Assembly (NCBI GenBank): GCA_022600195.1
Contig: JAHZKX010000001.1
Location: 16,607-80,606, forward strand
Reading direction: 5' to 3'
Source of the DNA: Planctomycetota bacterium
GTDB lineage: Bacteria > Planctomycetota > Planctomycetia > Planctomycetales > Planctomycetaceae
DNA: 64,000 bases
In this document: positions 27,828 through 36,235 of the stretch, one piece after another
Position numbering within the stretch: position 1 is the stretch's first letter
How the letters are laid out: every line of letters begins with the position of its first letter
Made by a program: the position numbers and the translations under genes
Notes under the pieces: model-generated
Databases searched by the model: none
The model's input: only the letters and a program-made list of their open reading frames with translations
What the model was told of the DNA's origin: nothing

Positions 27828-28211
27828 TCAATAGGTTTCGTCAACCAGTCTGCGGGCACGACGTCGACGTCGGCGACGGTGTAACCAGCGTTCACCATCT
27901 TCTGATTCTGCAAAAAAGGAGCCTGACAGCAATCGGTAGAAGAATAACAGAATAAAAGCCCCACCCGTCGCCGCTAGAAAACCAAAGGTGCTGATAGGGG
28001 TTACTTTGGCACCGTCCCAGAAAAACATGAGCGTACCACAGCCGACAACACTGCCACCAATGCCCATCAAAAGCGTGCTGACAGCACCGCCGGGGTCTTT
28101 TCCTGGCATGATTGCTTTAGCAGCTAAACCAACCAGAGTACCAAACCCTACCCAGACCAACATTTCGTTGACTGCTTCCTGCATAATTTTGGTGGTGTTT
28201 TCATCTAACAT
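27828..28211 (-). CDS. GlsB/YeaQ/YmgE family membrane protein
   Basis: Small integral membrane protein of 127 aa. Three hydrophobic segments are visible at about 18-35, 43-64 and 74-94. The Gly-rich first pair ('GFGTLVGLAAKAIMPGKDPGG...LLMGIGGSVVG') matches the transglycosylase-associated family (PF04226), whose members are usually stress-linked but of unknown mechanism. Here the protein has an extra third segment and a very basic C-terminus with a run of arginines (about 110-121) that is probably cytoplasmic. AAGGACC lies 7 bp before the ATG at 28211. It stands alone between the tRNA and the FG-GAP gene. Confidence 0.85.
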   Translation of the reverse strand: MLDENTTKIMQEAVNEMLVWVGFGTLVGLAAKAIMPGKDPGGAVSTLLMGIGGSVVGCGTLMFFWDGAKVTPISTFGFLAATGGAFILLFFYRLLSGSFFAESEDGERWLHRRRRRRRARRLVDETY

Positions 28212-28391
28212 TTTGACGGTCCTTCGTCGATAAATGCTTATTTAGGAGTGGTTTACGAAAATCTTGAATGTTTGGGGGTTCTGTGCTTTGAGGAGAGCCT
28301 TTAATTACCCGGTTTTATTATTATCGTCAACCCCGTCCTGAAACTTGGGGCATGAACGATCTAATTGATTTTTGATTAAAGTTTTGTAGAG

Positions 28392-28420
28392 TTGAACACA
28401 ATTCTACATCGCTGTATTTT
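28392..28420 (+). promoter_or_regulatory. Candidate sigma-70 promoter for the FG-GAP gene
   Basis: TTGAAC (28392-28397) and TATTTT (28415-28420) are separated by 17 bp, about 50 bp before the ATG at 28472. The boxes are imperfect, so this is a moderate candidate. Confidence 0.35.
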
Positions 28421-28471
28421 TTTGAAGACACGAATATTACAAGGAACGTTCAGTTGAACTAATTAAAAAGT

Positions 28472-29671
28472 ATGAAAGTAATCTTATACCATTTTGTTGT
28501 CTGTTGTCTGCTGTTTCTAATTGATAATACCGTGTTTGCTGAAGCAATTGAGTTTCAGAAAATGGTTCTTACAAACAAGTATTATGCAGATGGAATTACC
28601 ACTGGCGATTTCAACAAAGATGGTAATGTCGATATTGTTGCTGGACCTTATTGGTACGAAGGACCCGTTTTTAAAACGAGGCACAGCTATTATGAGCCTG
28701 TTGCGCTCCCTCCTGAAAAGAGCCCCAGCAATTGCATGCTACTTTTTACTTATGATTTCAACGGAGATGGTTGGGATGATATTCTCGTGTTGGGGCGGGT
28801 GCATCTTCACAAAGCATTTTGGTATGAAAATCCTCAAACAAGCAATGGAGTATGGAAGAGGCATTTTGTATTTGATCGCGTCCAGGGAGAATCACCGTTA
28901 TTGGTTGATCTGACACGAGACGGAAAACCAGAGTTGATATGCCATTGGGGAAGCCATTGGGGTTGGTTACAGCCTGACTGGAATGCACCGGAAAAGCCCT
29001 GGACGTTTCAGGCACTCTCGCCCAAAAGAAACTGGGGCAAATTTTATCATGGAATGGGAGCCGGTGATATTAATGGCGATGGCTCACCGGATATCGTGAT
29101 TAATGACGGTTGGTTTGAAAACCCTTCACAGCAGACTGGAGAATGGTATTTTCATCCATTCAAGTTCTCAAAGGAACGGGGTGGGGCACAAATTTTCGTA
29201 TACGACGTTGATGGAGATGGCGATAACGATGTGATTTCCAGCTTGGATGCACATGGTTGGGGGGTAGCTTGGTTCGAACATATTAAAACAGGGGAGATGA
29301 TTTCTTTTAAACAGCATAAGATAATGGGAGACCGGAGTGAATCGGTGCAATATGGTGTTGCTTTTACTCAACCGCATGCCTTGTCTCTGGTCGATATGAA
29401 TGGTGATGGCCTGAAGGATGTTGTTACGGGGAAACGGCGCTGGGCACATGGTCCGAAAGGAGATATTGAGCCCAACGAAATTCCTGTGATTTACTGGTTT
29501 CAACTGAATCGAAGCGCTGATGGGACGGTAAAATATACTCCCCATCTCGTAGATGATTGGTCGGGTGTGGGAGTGCAAATTGACGCTTTGGATGTGAATC
29601 AGGATGGGAAAGCCGATATTCTCAGCGCATCAAAATTAGGAACTTTCCTGTTTTTAAACAGTTCAAAATAA
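28472..29671 (+). CDS. Exported FG-GAP/VCBS repeat protein
   Basis: Predicted secreted beta-propeller of 399 aa with a signal peptide (about 1-23). Seven blades carry calcium-binding-type loops of the form D-x-N/D-x-D/N-G, for example 'GDFNKDGNVDIV', 'DFNGDGWDDILV', 'GDINGDGSPDIV', 'DVDGDGDNDVIS', 'DMNGDGLKDVVTG' and 'DVNQDGKADILSA'. Such proteins in planctomycetes are surface or periplasmic and have been linked with binding to polysaccharide or partner enzymes, but the ligand is unknown. No enzyme motif is visible. It ends directly at the stop of the DHDPS-like gene on the opposite strand. Confidence 0.88.
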   Translation: MKVILYHFVVCCLLFLIDNTVFAEAIEFQKMVLTNKYYADGITTGDFNKDGNVDIVAGPYWYEGPVFKTRHSYYEPVALPPEKSPSNCMLLFTYDFNGDGWDDILVLGRVHLHKAFWYENPQTSNGVWKRHFVFDRVQGESPLLVDLTRDGKPELICHWGSHWGWLQPDWNAPEKPWTFQALSPKRNWGKFYHGMGAGDINGDGSPDIVINDGWFENPSQQTGEWYFHPFKFSKERGGAQIFVYDVDGDGDNDVISSLDAHGWGVAWFEHIKTGEMISFKQHKIMGDRSESVQYGVAFTQPHALSLVDMNGDGLKDVVTGKRRWAHGPKGDIEPNEIPVIYWFQLNRSADGTVKYTPHLVDDWSGVGVQIDALDVNQDGKADILSASKLGTFLFLNSSK

Positions 29672-30757
29672 TTAACCGCTGAGCCATTCATCTCGATGCG
29701 CTTCTACAAAAGCATCGTCGTTCAGGTGCGGATAGTCTTGATAGATTCGATCTATTTCTGCAGACTGTCCGGGGCTCAGGTTTTCATCAGGATTCAAACA
29801 CCAGATCCCATCCAGGAGCCTTTGGCGTTTCAGGATTTCATGAATTCCGGGGATACATCCCTGGAAGCGATGCGCGACATCAAATAACACTGCGTTACAG
29901 TCAGTGATTTCGGTATTGCGTTGTAGCATTGATACCGGTATTTGAGTTCCCTCTGAGGCGATTTGTTGACATTCTTCGAGAAGGGTAACCGCATTCCGAG
30001 TCCAGACGGCCCAATGTCCGAGTAATCCACCGACAATACGACGCTCAATCTGTTTTCCTTCCGAATGAAAACGAAAAGGGGTGACAAGATCAAGTAGGAT
30101 GTTATCGTCATTCCCAGTATATAAGGCGATATCTTCCCGGCCTGATTCTGCAACTGCGCGAATGACATCAAGCGTATGATATCGATTGAAGGGGGCCATT
30201 TTGATCGCGGCAATGTTTTCAATTTCACAGAAACGGCGCCAGAAAGAGTAAGGCAGCAAACGGCCACCCACGTCCGGCTGCAGGTAAAAACCAAACACAG
30301 GAATGATTTCAGAGATGGCCTGGCAGTGCTGGATCAGTGTGTCTTCGTCAGCGGATTTAAGTGCAGACAAACTGAGCAAGCCAAAGTGATAACCGGCGTC
30401 TCTGGCGATGATTGCTTCTTGTGTGGCCTGGCTGGTTTCGCCACAGATGCCTGATACGCGTAACAGAGGTGCGGTCCGTTGTCTGTCCGCTCGATCCATT
30501 TCTTCGGCAGCCAGTTCCAGGACAGGTTGAAACAGATCAATACCGGGGTTACGAATTTCAAACTGCGTTGTGTGTACCGCCACAGCCAGTCCGCCAACAC
30601 CACTGGCTATGTAATAACGCGAAAGCGCTCGTTGTCGACGTTCATCCAGTTTGCGGGCAGACGTTAATGCCAATGGGTGCGCGGGGATTGCAGTTCCCTG
30701 TTGTAAAGTTTGTGTGATGAGTGATGAGTTCACAATGTTGTGTTTCCGTGTATTCAA
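29672..30757 (-). CDS. Dihydrodipicolinate synthase-like aldolase/lyase
   Basis: DapA/NAL-superfamily class I aldolase-like enzyme of up to 361 aa, longer than true DapA (about 295). The Schiff-base lysine K186 is in 'AAIKMAPFNRYHTLD' and the partner Tyr158 in 'VFGFYLQPD'. The GxxGE-type motif of DapA is replaced by 'ASGVGGLAVAVHTTQF' (51-66), so a substrate other than aspartate semialdehyde is likely, perhaps a keto-deoxy sugar acid. No ATG is available near the 5' end: TTG 30757 or GTG 30733 (with GGAAA upstream) are the candidates. It is the second gene of a pair with the epimerase-like gene, 27 bp downstream of it. Confidence 0.82.
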   Translation of the reverse strand: MNTRKHNIVNSSLITQTLQQGTAIPAHPLALTSARKLDERRQRALSRYYIASGVGGLAVAVHTTQFEIRNPGIDLFQPVLELAAEEMDRADRQRTAPLLRVSGICGETSQATQEAIIARDAGYHFGLLSLSALKSADEDTLIQHCQAISEIIPVFGFYLQPDVGGRLLPYSFWRRFCEIENIAAIKMAPFNRYHTLDVIRAVAESGREDIALYTGNDDNILLDLVTPFRFHSEGKQIERRIVGGLLGHWAVWTRNAVTLLEECQQIASEGTQIPVSMLQRNTEITDCNAVLFDVAHRFQGCIPGIHEILKRQRLLDGIWCLNPDENLSPGQSAEIDRIYQDYPHLNDDAFVEAHRDEWLSG

Positions 30758-30784
30758 TCTTTGTATTCTTACTGCGTAGCCAGG

Positions 30785-31822
30785 TTAAAACTTGCCGCTG
30801 CGCGATTCAAAATGTGTAGGTTTTCCAAGTAGCGGACGATCATTTTTTATCCAGTCGGCAATCCAATCTGTCATCTGCTCAACATCTACCTGGGGAATGC
30901 TGTAGCGATGATGGCCGAACTGTCCGTTATTAATTAAAGCATCTTCCGCTTCGGTTCCACTGAACTGTAGTGGTTTGTCGAACAAGGTTCCAAATCGTTC
31001 GCAGATTTTCCGAACACTAAGAATTTGTGGACCAGCCACATTCAAATAACTGGGAGGGGAAGTTGCATCGGGCAGTGAGCAGAGCGTCATGGCGTTCGCA
31101 TCTCCTTGCCAGATGACGTTAACGTATCCCATCGAAACGTCAATGGTTTTTTCCTGATAAACCTGTAAGGCGAGATCAACAAGCACTCCGTAGCGGCATT
31201 CGACCGCATAGTTCAGTCGTATAAATGTCATAGGTATGTTCAAAGTGCGGCTGAAATGTTCAAACATTCGTTCGCGTCCAAGACAGCTCATGGCATATTC
31301 CCCCACCGGATCGGGTTTGTCTGTTTCAACAGATCCCTGTCCGGATGAGTTGACCAGTCCGTAGACATTGCCTGTCGAAAAAGCAGTGATACGACTGTTG
31401 CGATATTTATTACAGACTAGTGCCGGCAAGTAGGTGTTCATTGCCCACGTGAGCGATTCATTTCCTGTCGCTCCGAATTTCATGCCTGCCATGTAGATCA
31501 CATGGGGCACATCGGGAAGGCTGTTGATAAAATCAGCATCGAGCAGGTCGCCTTTCAACGTCTCTATTCCCAGGTATTCGAGAGGTTGTCGACTCGATTC
31601 ATCCGAGAAACGACTGACACCGTAGATTCGGCGGCGGGTGCCCGTCTCTTCGTCACTGCGGAGAATCATACGTGCCAGCGTCGGCCCCATTTTACCGGCG
31701 ATTCCGAGGAGAATGAGATCGCCTTCGGTTTGTTTCAGGGCGCTGAGAACCTGGGGAGTGGGACGGCTTAACAGTTCGTCCAGTTGTTCAATATTGTCGA
31801 TCGTAGCGGGTAAGTTGGTCAT
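30785..31822 (-). CDS. NAD-dependent epimerase/dehydratase-like protein
   Basis: Extended-SDR Rossmann protein. The frame reaches TTG 31834, but ATG 31822 is preferred (345 aa; numbering counts from the TTG). The cofactor motif is G44-IA-G47-KM-G50. Ser153/Thr154 stand in 'FSTGNVYG' where epimerases have the catalytic Ser/Thr. The YxxxK motif is altered: Y180 is followed by AMS and Cys184 in place of Lys. That loss suggests a changed mechanism or a non-catalytic NAD-binding role. It is upstream of and probably co-transcribed with the DHDPS-like gene, so both may act on one sugar-acid substrate. This pathway assignment is inference. Confidence 0.78.
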   Translation of the reverse strand: MTNLPATIDNIEQLDELLSRPTPQVLSALKQTEGDLILLGIAGKMGPTLARMILRSDEETGTRRRIYGVSRFSDESSRQPLEYLGIETLKGDLLDADFINSLPDVPHVIYMAGMKFGATGNESLTWAMNTYLPALVCNKYRNSRITAFSTGNVYGLVNSSGQGSVETDKPDPVGEYAMSCLGRERMFEHFSRTLNIPMTFIRLNYAVECRYGVLVDLALQVYQEKTIDVSMGYVNVIWQGDANAMTLCSLPDATSPPSYLNVAGPQILSVRKICERFGTLFDKPLQFSGTEAEDALINNGQFGHHRYSIPQVDVEQMTDWIADWIKNDRPLLGKPTHFESRSGKF

Positions 31823-31930
31823 GATTAATGTCAATTGGAATTGTGTTTATTCAGTTGGAAAAAGAAAGTCGTGTCAGGATTACTTTTGACATTATGCCAG
31901 TTTGATGTTCGAAAAGGAATTCAATGAGTG

Positions 31931-32467
31931 TTAATCGAGGGGAATCTCACAGGTGAGAAGCTGATCCCAGTCTGGTAGATCTGCTGAATTTTTTGAAAAG
32001 TGGCTGGCGACAACCACTCCTTTGTCGAAAACCAAAGCAGCGCCCAGTTGGTGAAGATCTTTACCGGGAATGCCTGGTAAGAAACCGGAAAGGATAGTCG
32101 TCTTGAAGCCGGACCACCAGATGGCGGGGCCAAAAGTTTCCGCCAGATTACCTCGCTTGATTTGAAAGAGTTGATAAAGCTTTCGATCCGGATCACTAAA
32201 ATGATGCACATTTTGTAATTGATAACGGGCCAGCAACTTGTCGGCCTGTGAATCGTCCATCATGTGAACGATGGCCAGTTGCATATTCTGTGCTGCCATT
32301 TGTTTGGAAAGTCCCTGTAGTTGCGACAGCACCTGACGACAGAAGGGGCACCCACCATGTCTGAGAAATACGATGAGGACGGGTCGCTCTTCCGACAAAT
32401 CGGATAACGTTTTGCCCTTTGATGAAGGGAAAGCAGCGAGCGCCTGCTTAAGAAGTTTTTGTTCCAT
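31931..32467 (-). CDS. Peroxiredoxin-like/AhpC-TSA thioredoxin-fold protein
   Basis: Thioredoxin-fold redox protein. The open frame starts at 32533, but ATG 32467 has GAGGG about 8 bp upstream and gives 178 aa. The active site is Gly-Gly-Cys-Pro-Phe-Cys (C40 and C43 from this start) after 'VLIVFLRHG'. The CxxC and the later 'FSDPDRKLYQLFQI' segment resemble the SelL/AhpC-TSA-like group rather than classical 2-Cys peroxiredoxins. No signal peptide is seen, so it is probably cytoplasmic. The reductant and substrate are not evident from neighbours. Confidence 0.82.
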   Translation of the reverse strand: MEQKLLKQALAAFPSSKGKTLSDLSEERPVLIVFLRHGGCPFCRQVLSQLQGLSKQMAAQNMQLAIVHMMDDSQADKLLARYQLQNVHHFSDPDRKLYQLFQIKRGNLAETFGPAIWWSGFKTTILSGFLPGIPGKDLHQLGAALVFDKGVVVASHFSKNSADLPDWDQLLTCEIPLD

Positions 32468-32563
32468 AGGTAACCCTCGGGCAAAGATTATTTTCCATTT
32501 TTTGATCGAGGTCATACCAGAAATAGTGTGCAAGAAAAACCAGAGAGCAAAGATCAGTTTATA

Positions 32564-32827
32564 TTACCATAAAGCGTTGGGTTTTTTCTGGTGGAAATTG
32601 TTAATGTTTTGCACAGTCTGTTCAATGGTTTCGAGATCGGAATAGAACATCGCGGTCGGGTCAATTTTTTTCTGTTCCAAAAATTTGATTTCTGAGTGTA
32701 AATGTGGGATTTCCGCGGCGCGGGGAAGAATGACCAGCCAGATTATGCCCAGTGAGACCGTCAAGAACAGGAACCAGGCCCATCTGTTTCTCGAACTGTC
32801 AGTTTGAAGAAAGTGTTGTTGAGGCAT
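32564..32827 (-). CDS. Small single-pass membrane protein, unknown function
   Basis: An 87-aa protein not recognised as any named family. One transmembrane helix is clear at about residues 16-35 (WAWFLFLTVSLGIIWLVIL). The C-terminal half is charged and helical and could form a short coiled coil. The ATG at 32827 has no strong ribosome site. It sits between the DUF1501 and peroxiredoxin-like genes on the same strand, and its coding look (clean TM plus amphipathic tail) is the main support. Confidence 0.55.
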   Translation of the reverse strand: MPQQHFLQTDSSRNRWAWFLFLTVSLGIIWLVILPRAAEIPHLHSEIKFLEQKKIDPTAMFYSDLETIEQTVQNINNFHQKKPNALW

Positions 32828-32901
32828 CGATTACTAAAAGTTTAAGGCCGATGTTTCCGCTGACAATCCAGTAGTGGGTTCATTACATGTCAACGATGGG
32901 C

Positions 32902-34290
32902 TCAAAAGAGTTCATGAATGACTTCACCATGATCAATGGCGATTGTTGGTCTTCCTGAATGATCCAGGAAATGGATTCCCGGATCCATACCTAATGCACG
33001 ATAAATTGTATGGTGAATATGTCCCGGACGTACTGGACGATCTGCCGGAGAATCTCCCAGTCGACTGGTCGATCCAACCACGCGACCACCTTTGACACCG
33101 CCGCCTCCCATCAGGCAGAACATGGAATTGCCCCAGTGATCGCGACCGGGTGTCCCTTTACTCAATGGAGGACCACCGTTACCACCATTATTCATGCGTG
33201 GTGTGCGGCTGAATTCGCCGCATAGTACAACCAGCACTTTCTCGCTTAAACCACGTTGTGCAAGGTCTTCAAACAGAGCGCTGACTGCCTGGTCCACTCG
33301 GGGGAGATAGCTCTCCATTCCGCTTTTTAAATTCCAGTGATGATCCCAACCACCGAAGTGGACGGTGACAAACGTCGTGCCAGCTTCCACCAGACGTCGA
33401 GCCAAAAGGACGCTTTGGCCCCAGGTTTGACGTCCATATTGATCCCGGATATTCTCATCTTCGGAATTAAGATCAAAGGCTTTCCGGGCTTTGTCTCCCG
33501 TCACCATGTCATAGGCTTTCTGGTCCAGCCGATCCATCGAATTCAACATACCCGACTGATCAACGTCTTTGCGCAGTTGGTCAAACGATTTTAATAACGT
33601 TTTGCGTTCCTGTAGTCGTTGGATGGATAATCCTTTTGCCAGATTCAAATTCTTCACCTGAAAATTCTTATTATTGGGATCGGAACCTGTTTCAAAAGGA
33701 TCGTGCTGAACACCTAAAAAGTTTCCACCAAAGTAACCCGGTCTCAAACCAATACTGGAAGCATAAGGCACAGACACATAAGCGGGCATACTCGGGTCGC
33801 GTGGCCCTAGCACCTTGGTCGCCATCGAAGCGAAGCAGGGACTTTGACCGGGAGTTCTGGCACCGCTGGCACCACCTCGCCCCGTCAGCATCCAGTGTCC
33901 ACCGGCAAAATGGTCACCGTTATTGTGATGCAGAGAACGCACGAGCGAAAACTTGTCGGCACACTTCGCCTGCAGCGGAAACATTTCAGTAATATCCATA
34001 CCTGGCACATTGGTGTGGATAGGATTCCAGATTCCCCGACTCTCGCTAGGGGCTTCCGGCTTCATGTCATACAGATCCATGTGACTGGGACCACCGTCCA
34101 GCCAGAGTAAAATGACGGACGTGTCTTTTGAATTGACCCCATGCTGTTCTGCGCTCGCTTTGGCATGTAAAATTTGAGAGAGACTGGCCGAACCCATACC
34201 CGCAACACCAACCTGCAGGAAATGCCGCCGACTGATCCCATCGCAATATTTGCCAGATTTTCCAAACTCAACACGGAACATGAAATTCAT
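32902..34290 (-). CDS. DUF1501 Tat-exported protein
   Basis: DUF1501 protein of 462 aa with a textbook twin-arginine motif SRRHFLQ (R21-R22). ATG 34281 (three codons in) is better placed behind AGGG than ATG 34290. Family motifs are visible: 'ILLWLDGGPSHMDLYD' near 60-75, 'HFGGWDHHWN' near 311-320, and 'LCGEFSRTPRMN' near 359-370 followed by 'GRDHWGN'. No DUF1549/DUF1553 gene is adjacent, unlike the copy at 12.4-13.8 kb, so its partner may lie elsewhere or be absent. Function is unknown; the fold is phosphatase/sulfatase-like. Confidence 0.88.
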   Translation of the reverse strand: MNFMFRVEFGKSGKYCDGISRRHFLQVGVAGMGSASLSQILHAKASAEQHGVNSKDTSVILLWLDGGPSHMDLYDMKPEAPSESRGIWNPIHTNVPGMDITEMFPLQAKCADKFSLVRSLHHNNGDHFAGGHWMLTGRGGASGARTPGQSPCFASMATKVLGPRDPSMPAYVSVPYASSIGLRPGYFGGNFLGVQHDPFETGSDPNNKNFQVKNLNLAKGLSIQRLQERKTLLKSFDQLRKDVDQSGMLNSMDRLDQKAYDMVTGDKARKAFDLNSEDENIRDQYGRQTWGQSVLLARRLVEAGTTFVTVHFGGWDHHWNLKSGMESYLPRVDQAVSALFEDLAQRGLSEKVLVVLCGEFSRTPRMNNGGNGGPPLSKGTPGRDHWGNSMFCLMGGGGVKGGRVVGSTSRLGDSPADRPVRPGHIHHTIYRALGMDPGIHFLDHSGRPTIAIDHGEVIHELF

Positions 34291-34424
34291 CCCTGTTTTG
34301 AATAAGTCATAAAAGATGTCTTATGTGTTGATTTTATCGGTTCGAAGAGTGGTCCGTCAATAAGGAAGTGCCTGATAATAGCGGCTTTATGAGGGTTTTA
34401 TTTGGTTTTCAGTGTGTTTGAATT

Positions 34425-35381
34425 CTATTGGTTCTCTGCCTTTTCTCTGGCGGAACGGTAAATCACACCATTGATTTCGCCACCCATCATCAAGATTGCG
34501 CCGGTCATATAGAGCCAGGCAAGCAAAACAATAAAACCACCCAGGGTTCCGTAGGTTTCATTGTAATGGGCCATATTTTCTACATAGTAACGAAAGCCCT
34601 GGAGCATGATGACCCAGCTGATAACCACAAACAGACTGCCAGGCGTAAATAATTTCCAGGGCAGTTTCACACTGGGTACTGACCAGTAAATGACAGAGGT
34701 GGAAATCAACATAAAACCACAGGCCACCGACCAGCGCACACTGACTGAAAGCAGCAGATGTATCCAGGGGGCGTTGAAATTTGGGAGCAATAATCGAGCC
34801 ATTTCAGGACCAATCACTAACAGAATCATCGCAATCAAAAGTAGTAACAAGACGCCAAATGTGAGTAAGAGCGAGAGTCCCCCCGACTTCCAGAAAGATC
34901 GTCGGTGGTCGACTTCAAATACAGCATCCAGACCGGTTCCCATCGTTAGAAATAATCGCATGCCTCCCAGAGATAGTAAGAACAGGCCGGCAATGATCAG
35001 GCTGTAAGTGGTTTTTTGCTGAATATCTTCAATCTGGGCAAACAGCATTTGCGAGACGCTCTGCGGGAGTCCCTGATTTATCGCATTTTCCATACTGAGA
35101 ATGATCCCCTGAATTGGTAGTTGAGCCACACAGGCTATGATGACAATCAGCAAAGGGACCAGTGTAAAGATTGCATAATAGGCAAACTGCGCGCTGTGGG
35201 CACTGAGCCTGTGCTTGTTGTAGCCTTTGATGGAGTGGAATACCAAGTCCCAGGGCGTGAGGCCACCGAACTTCCACATCGCACGGAAGCCAATTTTACC
35301 GAGTTGAATCTGTTCCTGTTCAGTCATGTCGGGCCATTCATAAGTATTGATATTAAATGCTTTACGATTTCCTTGATACAA
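34425..35381 (-). CDS. YihY/virulence factor BrkB family membrane protein
   Basis: Polytopic inner-membrane protein of about 300-318 aa. About six hydrophobic segments are visible, beginning with 'AYYAIFTLVPLLIVIIAC' after the family's 'AHSAQFAYYAIFTLVPLL' box. Further segments lie near 132-150, 172-195, 205-230, 245-262 and 280-305. YihY-type proteins lack an agreed function; early naming as ribonuclease BN is wrong. The frame opens at TTG 35381, while ATG 35327 (residue 19) is the usual kind of start. Neither has a clear ribosome site. It is transcribed toward the DUF1501 gene, 135 bp away. Confidence 0.88.
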   Translation of the reverse strand: MYQGNRKAFNINTYEWPDMTEQEQIQLGKIGFRAMWKFGGLTPWDLVFHSIKGYNKHRLSAHSAQFAYYAIFTLVPLLIVIIACVAQLPIQGIILSMENAINQGLPQSVSQMLFAQIEDIQQKTTYSLIIAGLFLLSLGGMRLFLTMGTGLDAVFEVDHRRSFWKSGGLSLLLTFGVLLLLLIAMILLVIGPEMARLLLPNFNAPWIHLLLSVSVRWSVACGFMLISTSVIYWSVPSVKLPWKLFTPGSLFVVISWVIMLQGFRYYVENMAHYNETYGTLGGFIVLLAWLYMTGAILMMGGEINGVIYRSAREKAENQ

Positions 35382-35548
35382 AAGGCTTGATCATGCAAGA
35401 GATCGTCATAATTTGCATAATCATTAAAGGTTAACATCTGGAATTGTCGATAAAAATTGATAAAGGGAACTCTTTTCCAAAGGTTCTTTGTATTCAAGCT
35501 GATTGCTGTCCCCCAGTTTTTAAGTTCAAAGATTAACCGGATATCAAA

Positions 35549-36187
35549 ATGGATTCTTTGCTGAAGTTGTGTGCTGGAATTTTTCTTTGTCTGCCTTTAA
35601 CGGGTTGTGTAGGGCAAGGCTATTATGATCCTTCAACAGGTTTGGTCTCTTGTGGGGAATTCTATGGTCCCACTAACATGGTAGATGATATCAGATGTTC
35701 GCTTTCCAAGCACCGCGCGCATCGACTGAATAAACGTTGTTGTAATCCTTGTGATAGCTGTTGTACTACTTCCTGTGGAAAGTCAATTCCCGGTTTGCTG
35801 GCTTCCGGAACATTTAATTATGGTTGGGACGAGGGCACCGTTGAATCACAAGGCCCGCAATCTTATGCTACTGATTCCAGTTGTCCGCATTGCCAATCTG
35901 GGGCTGGGACATTCATGCAGGAATCAAGTACGCACGAATCATACATGCACGAAGGCGCACCGGCTCCCCCCACGACCGTTGTTCCTAAAAAGATCAGTCC
36001 TGTTCCCGATCATGGTCCAAAAAGTACCCTTGAAACACCTGCTCCCGCACCGGGGGCAGAAGAGCCGATGTCAAAATCTACTTATGTTCCACCGGCATTG
36101 TTAAATCCACCTTCTGTCTTACCCAGTTCAGCGGCTCCACAACAGCGAACACGTCGGGTTCAATGGGTTCCTGCACAAATTCACTAA
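35549..36187 (+). CDS. Cys-rich, Pro-rich lipoprotein, unknown function
   Basis: A 212-aa protein not recognised beyond its export signal. Residues 1-20 form a lipoprotein signal with the lipidated Cys20 in 'LPLTGC'. A cysteine cluster at 64-76 (RCCNPCDSCCTTSCG) and a CPHC at 112-115 could bind metal or form disulfides. The C-terminal half (about 130-212) is rich in Pro, Ala and Ser with no secondary-structure pattern. Several planctomycete envelope proteins have similar Cys clusters, but I assign no role. It is followed 48 bp later by the beta-helix gene on the same strand. Confidence 0.65.
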   Translation: MDSLLKLCAGIFLCLPLTGCVGQGYYDPSTGLVSCGEFYGPTNMVDDIRCSLSKHRAHRLNKRCCNPCDSCCTTSCGKSIPGLLASGTFNYGWDEGTVESQGPQSYATDSSCPHCQSGAGTFMQESSTHESYMHEGAPAPPTTVVPKKISPVPDHGPKSTLETPAPAPGAEEPMSKSTYVPPALLNPPSVLPSSAAPQQRTRRVQWVPAQIH

Positions 36188-36235
36188 GCGTGATGAATAT
36201 TCGATCAATTCGATGTGCGCTTTGAATAGAGTGGT

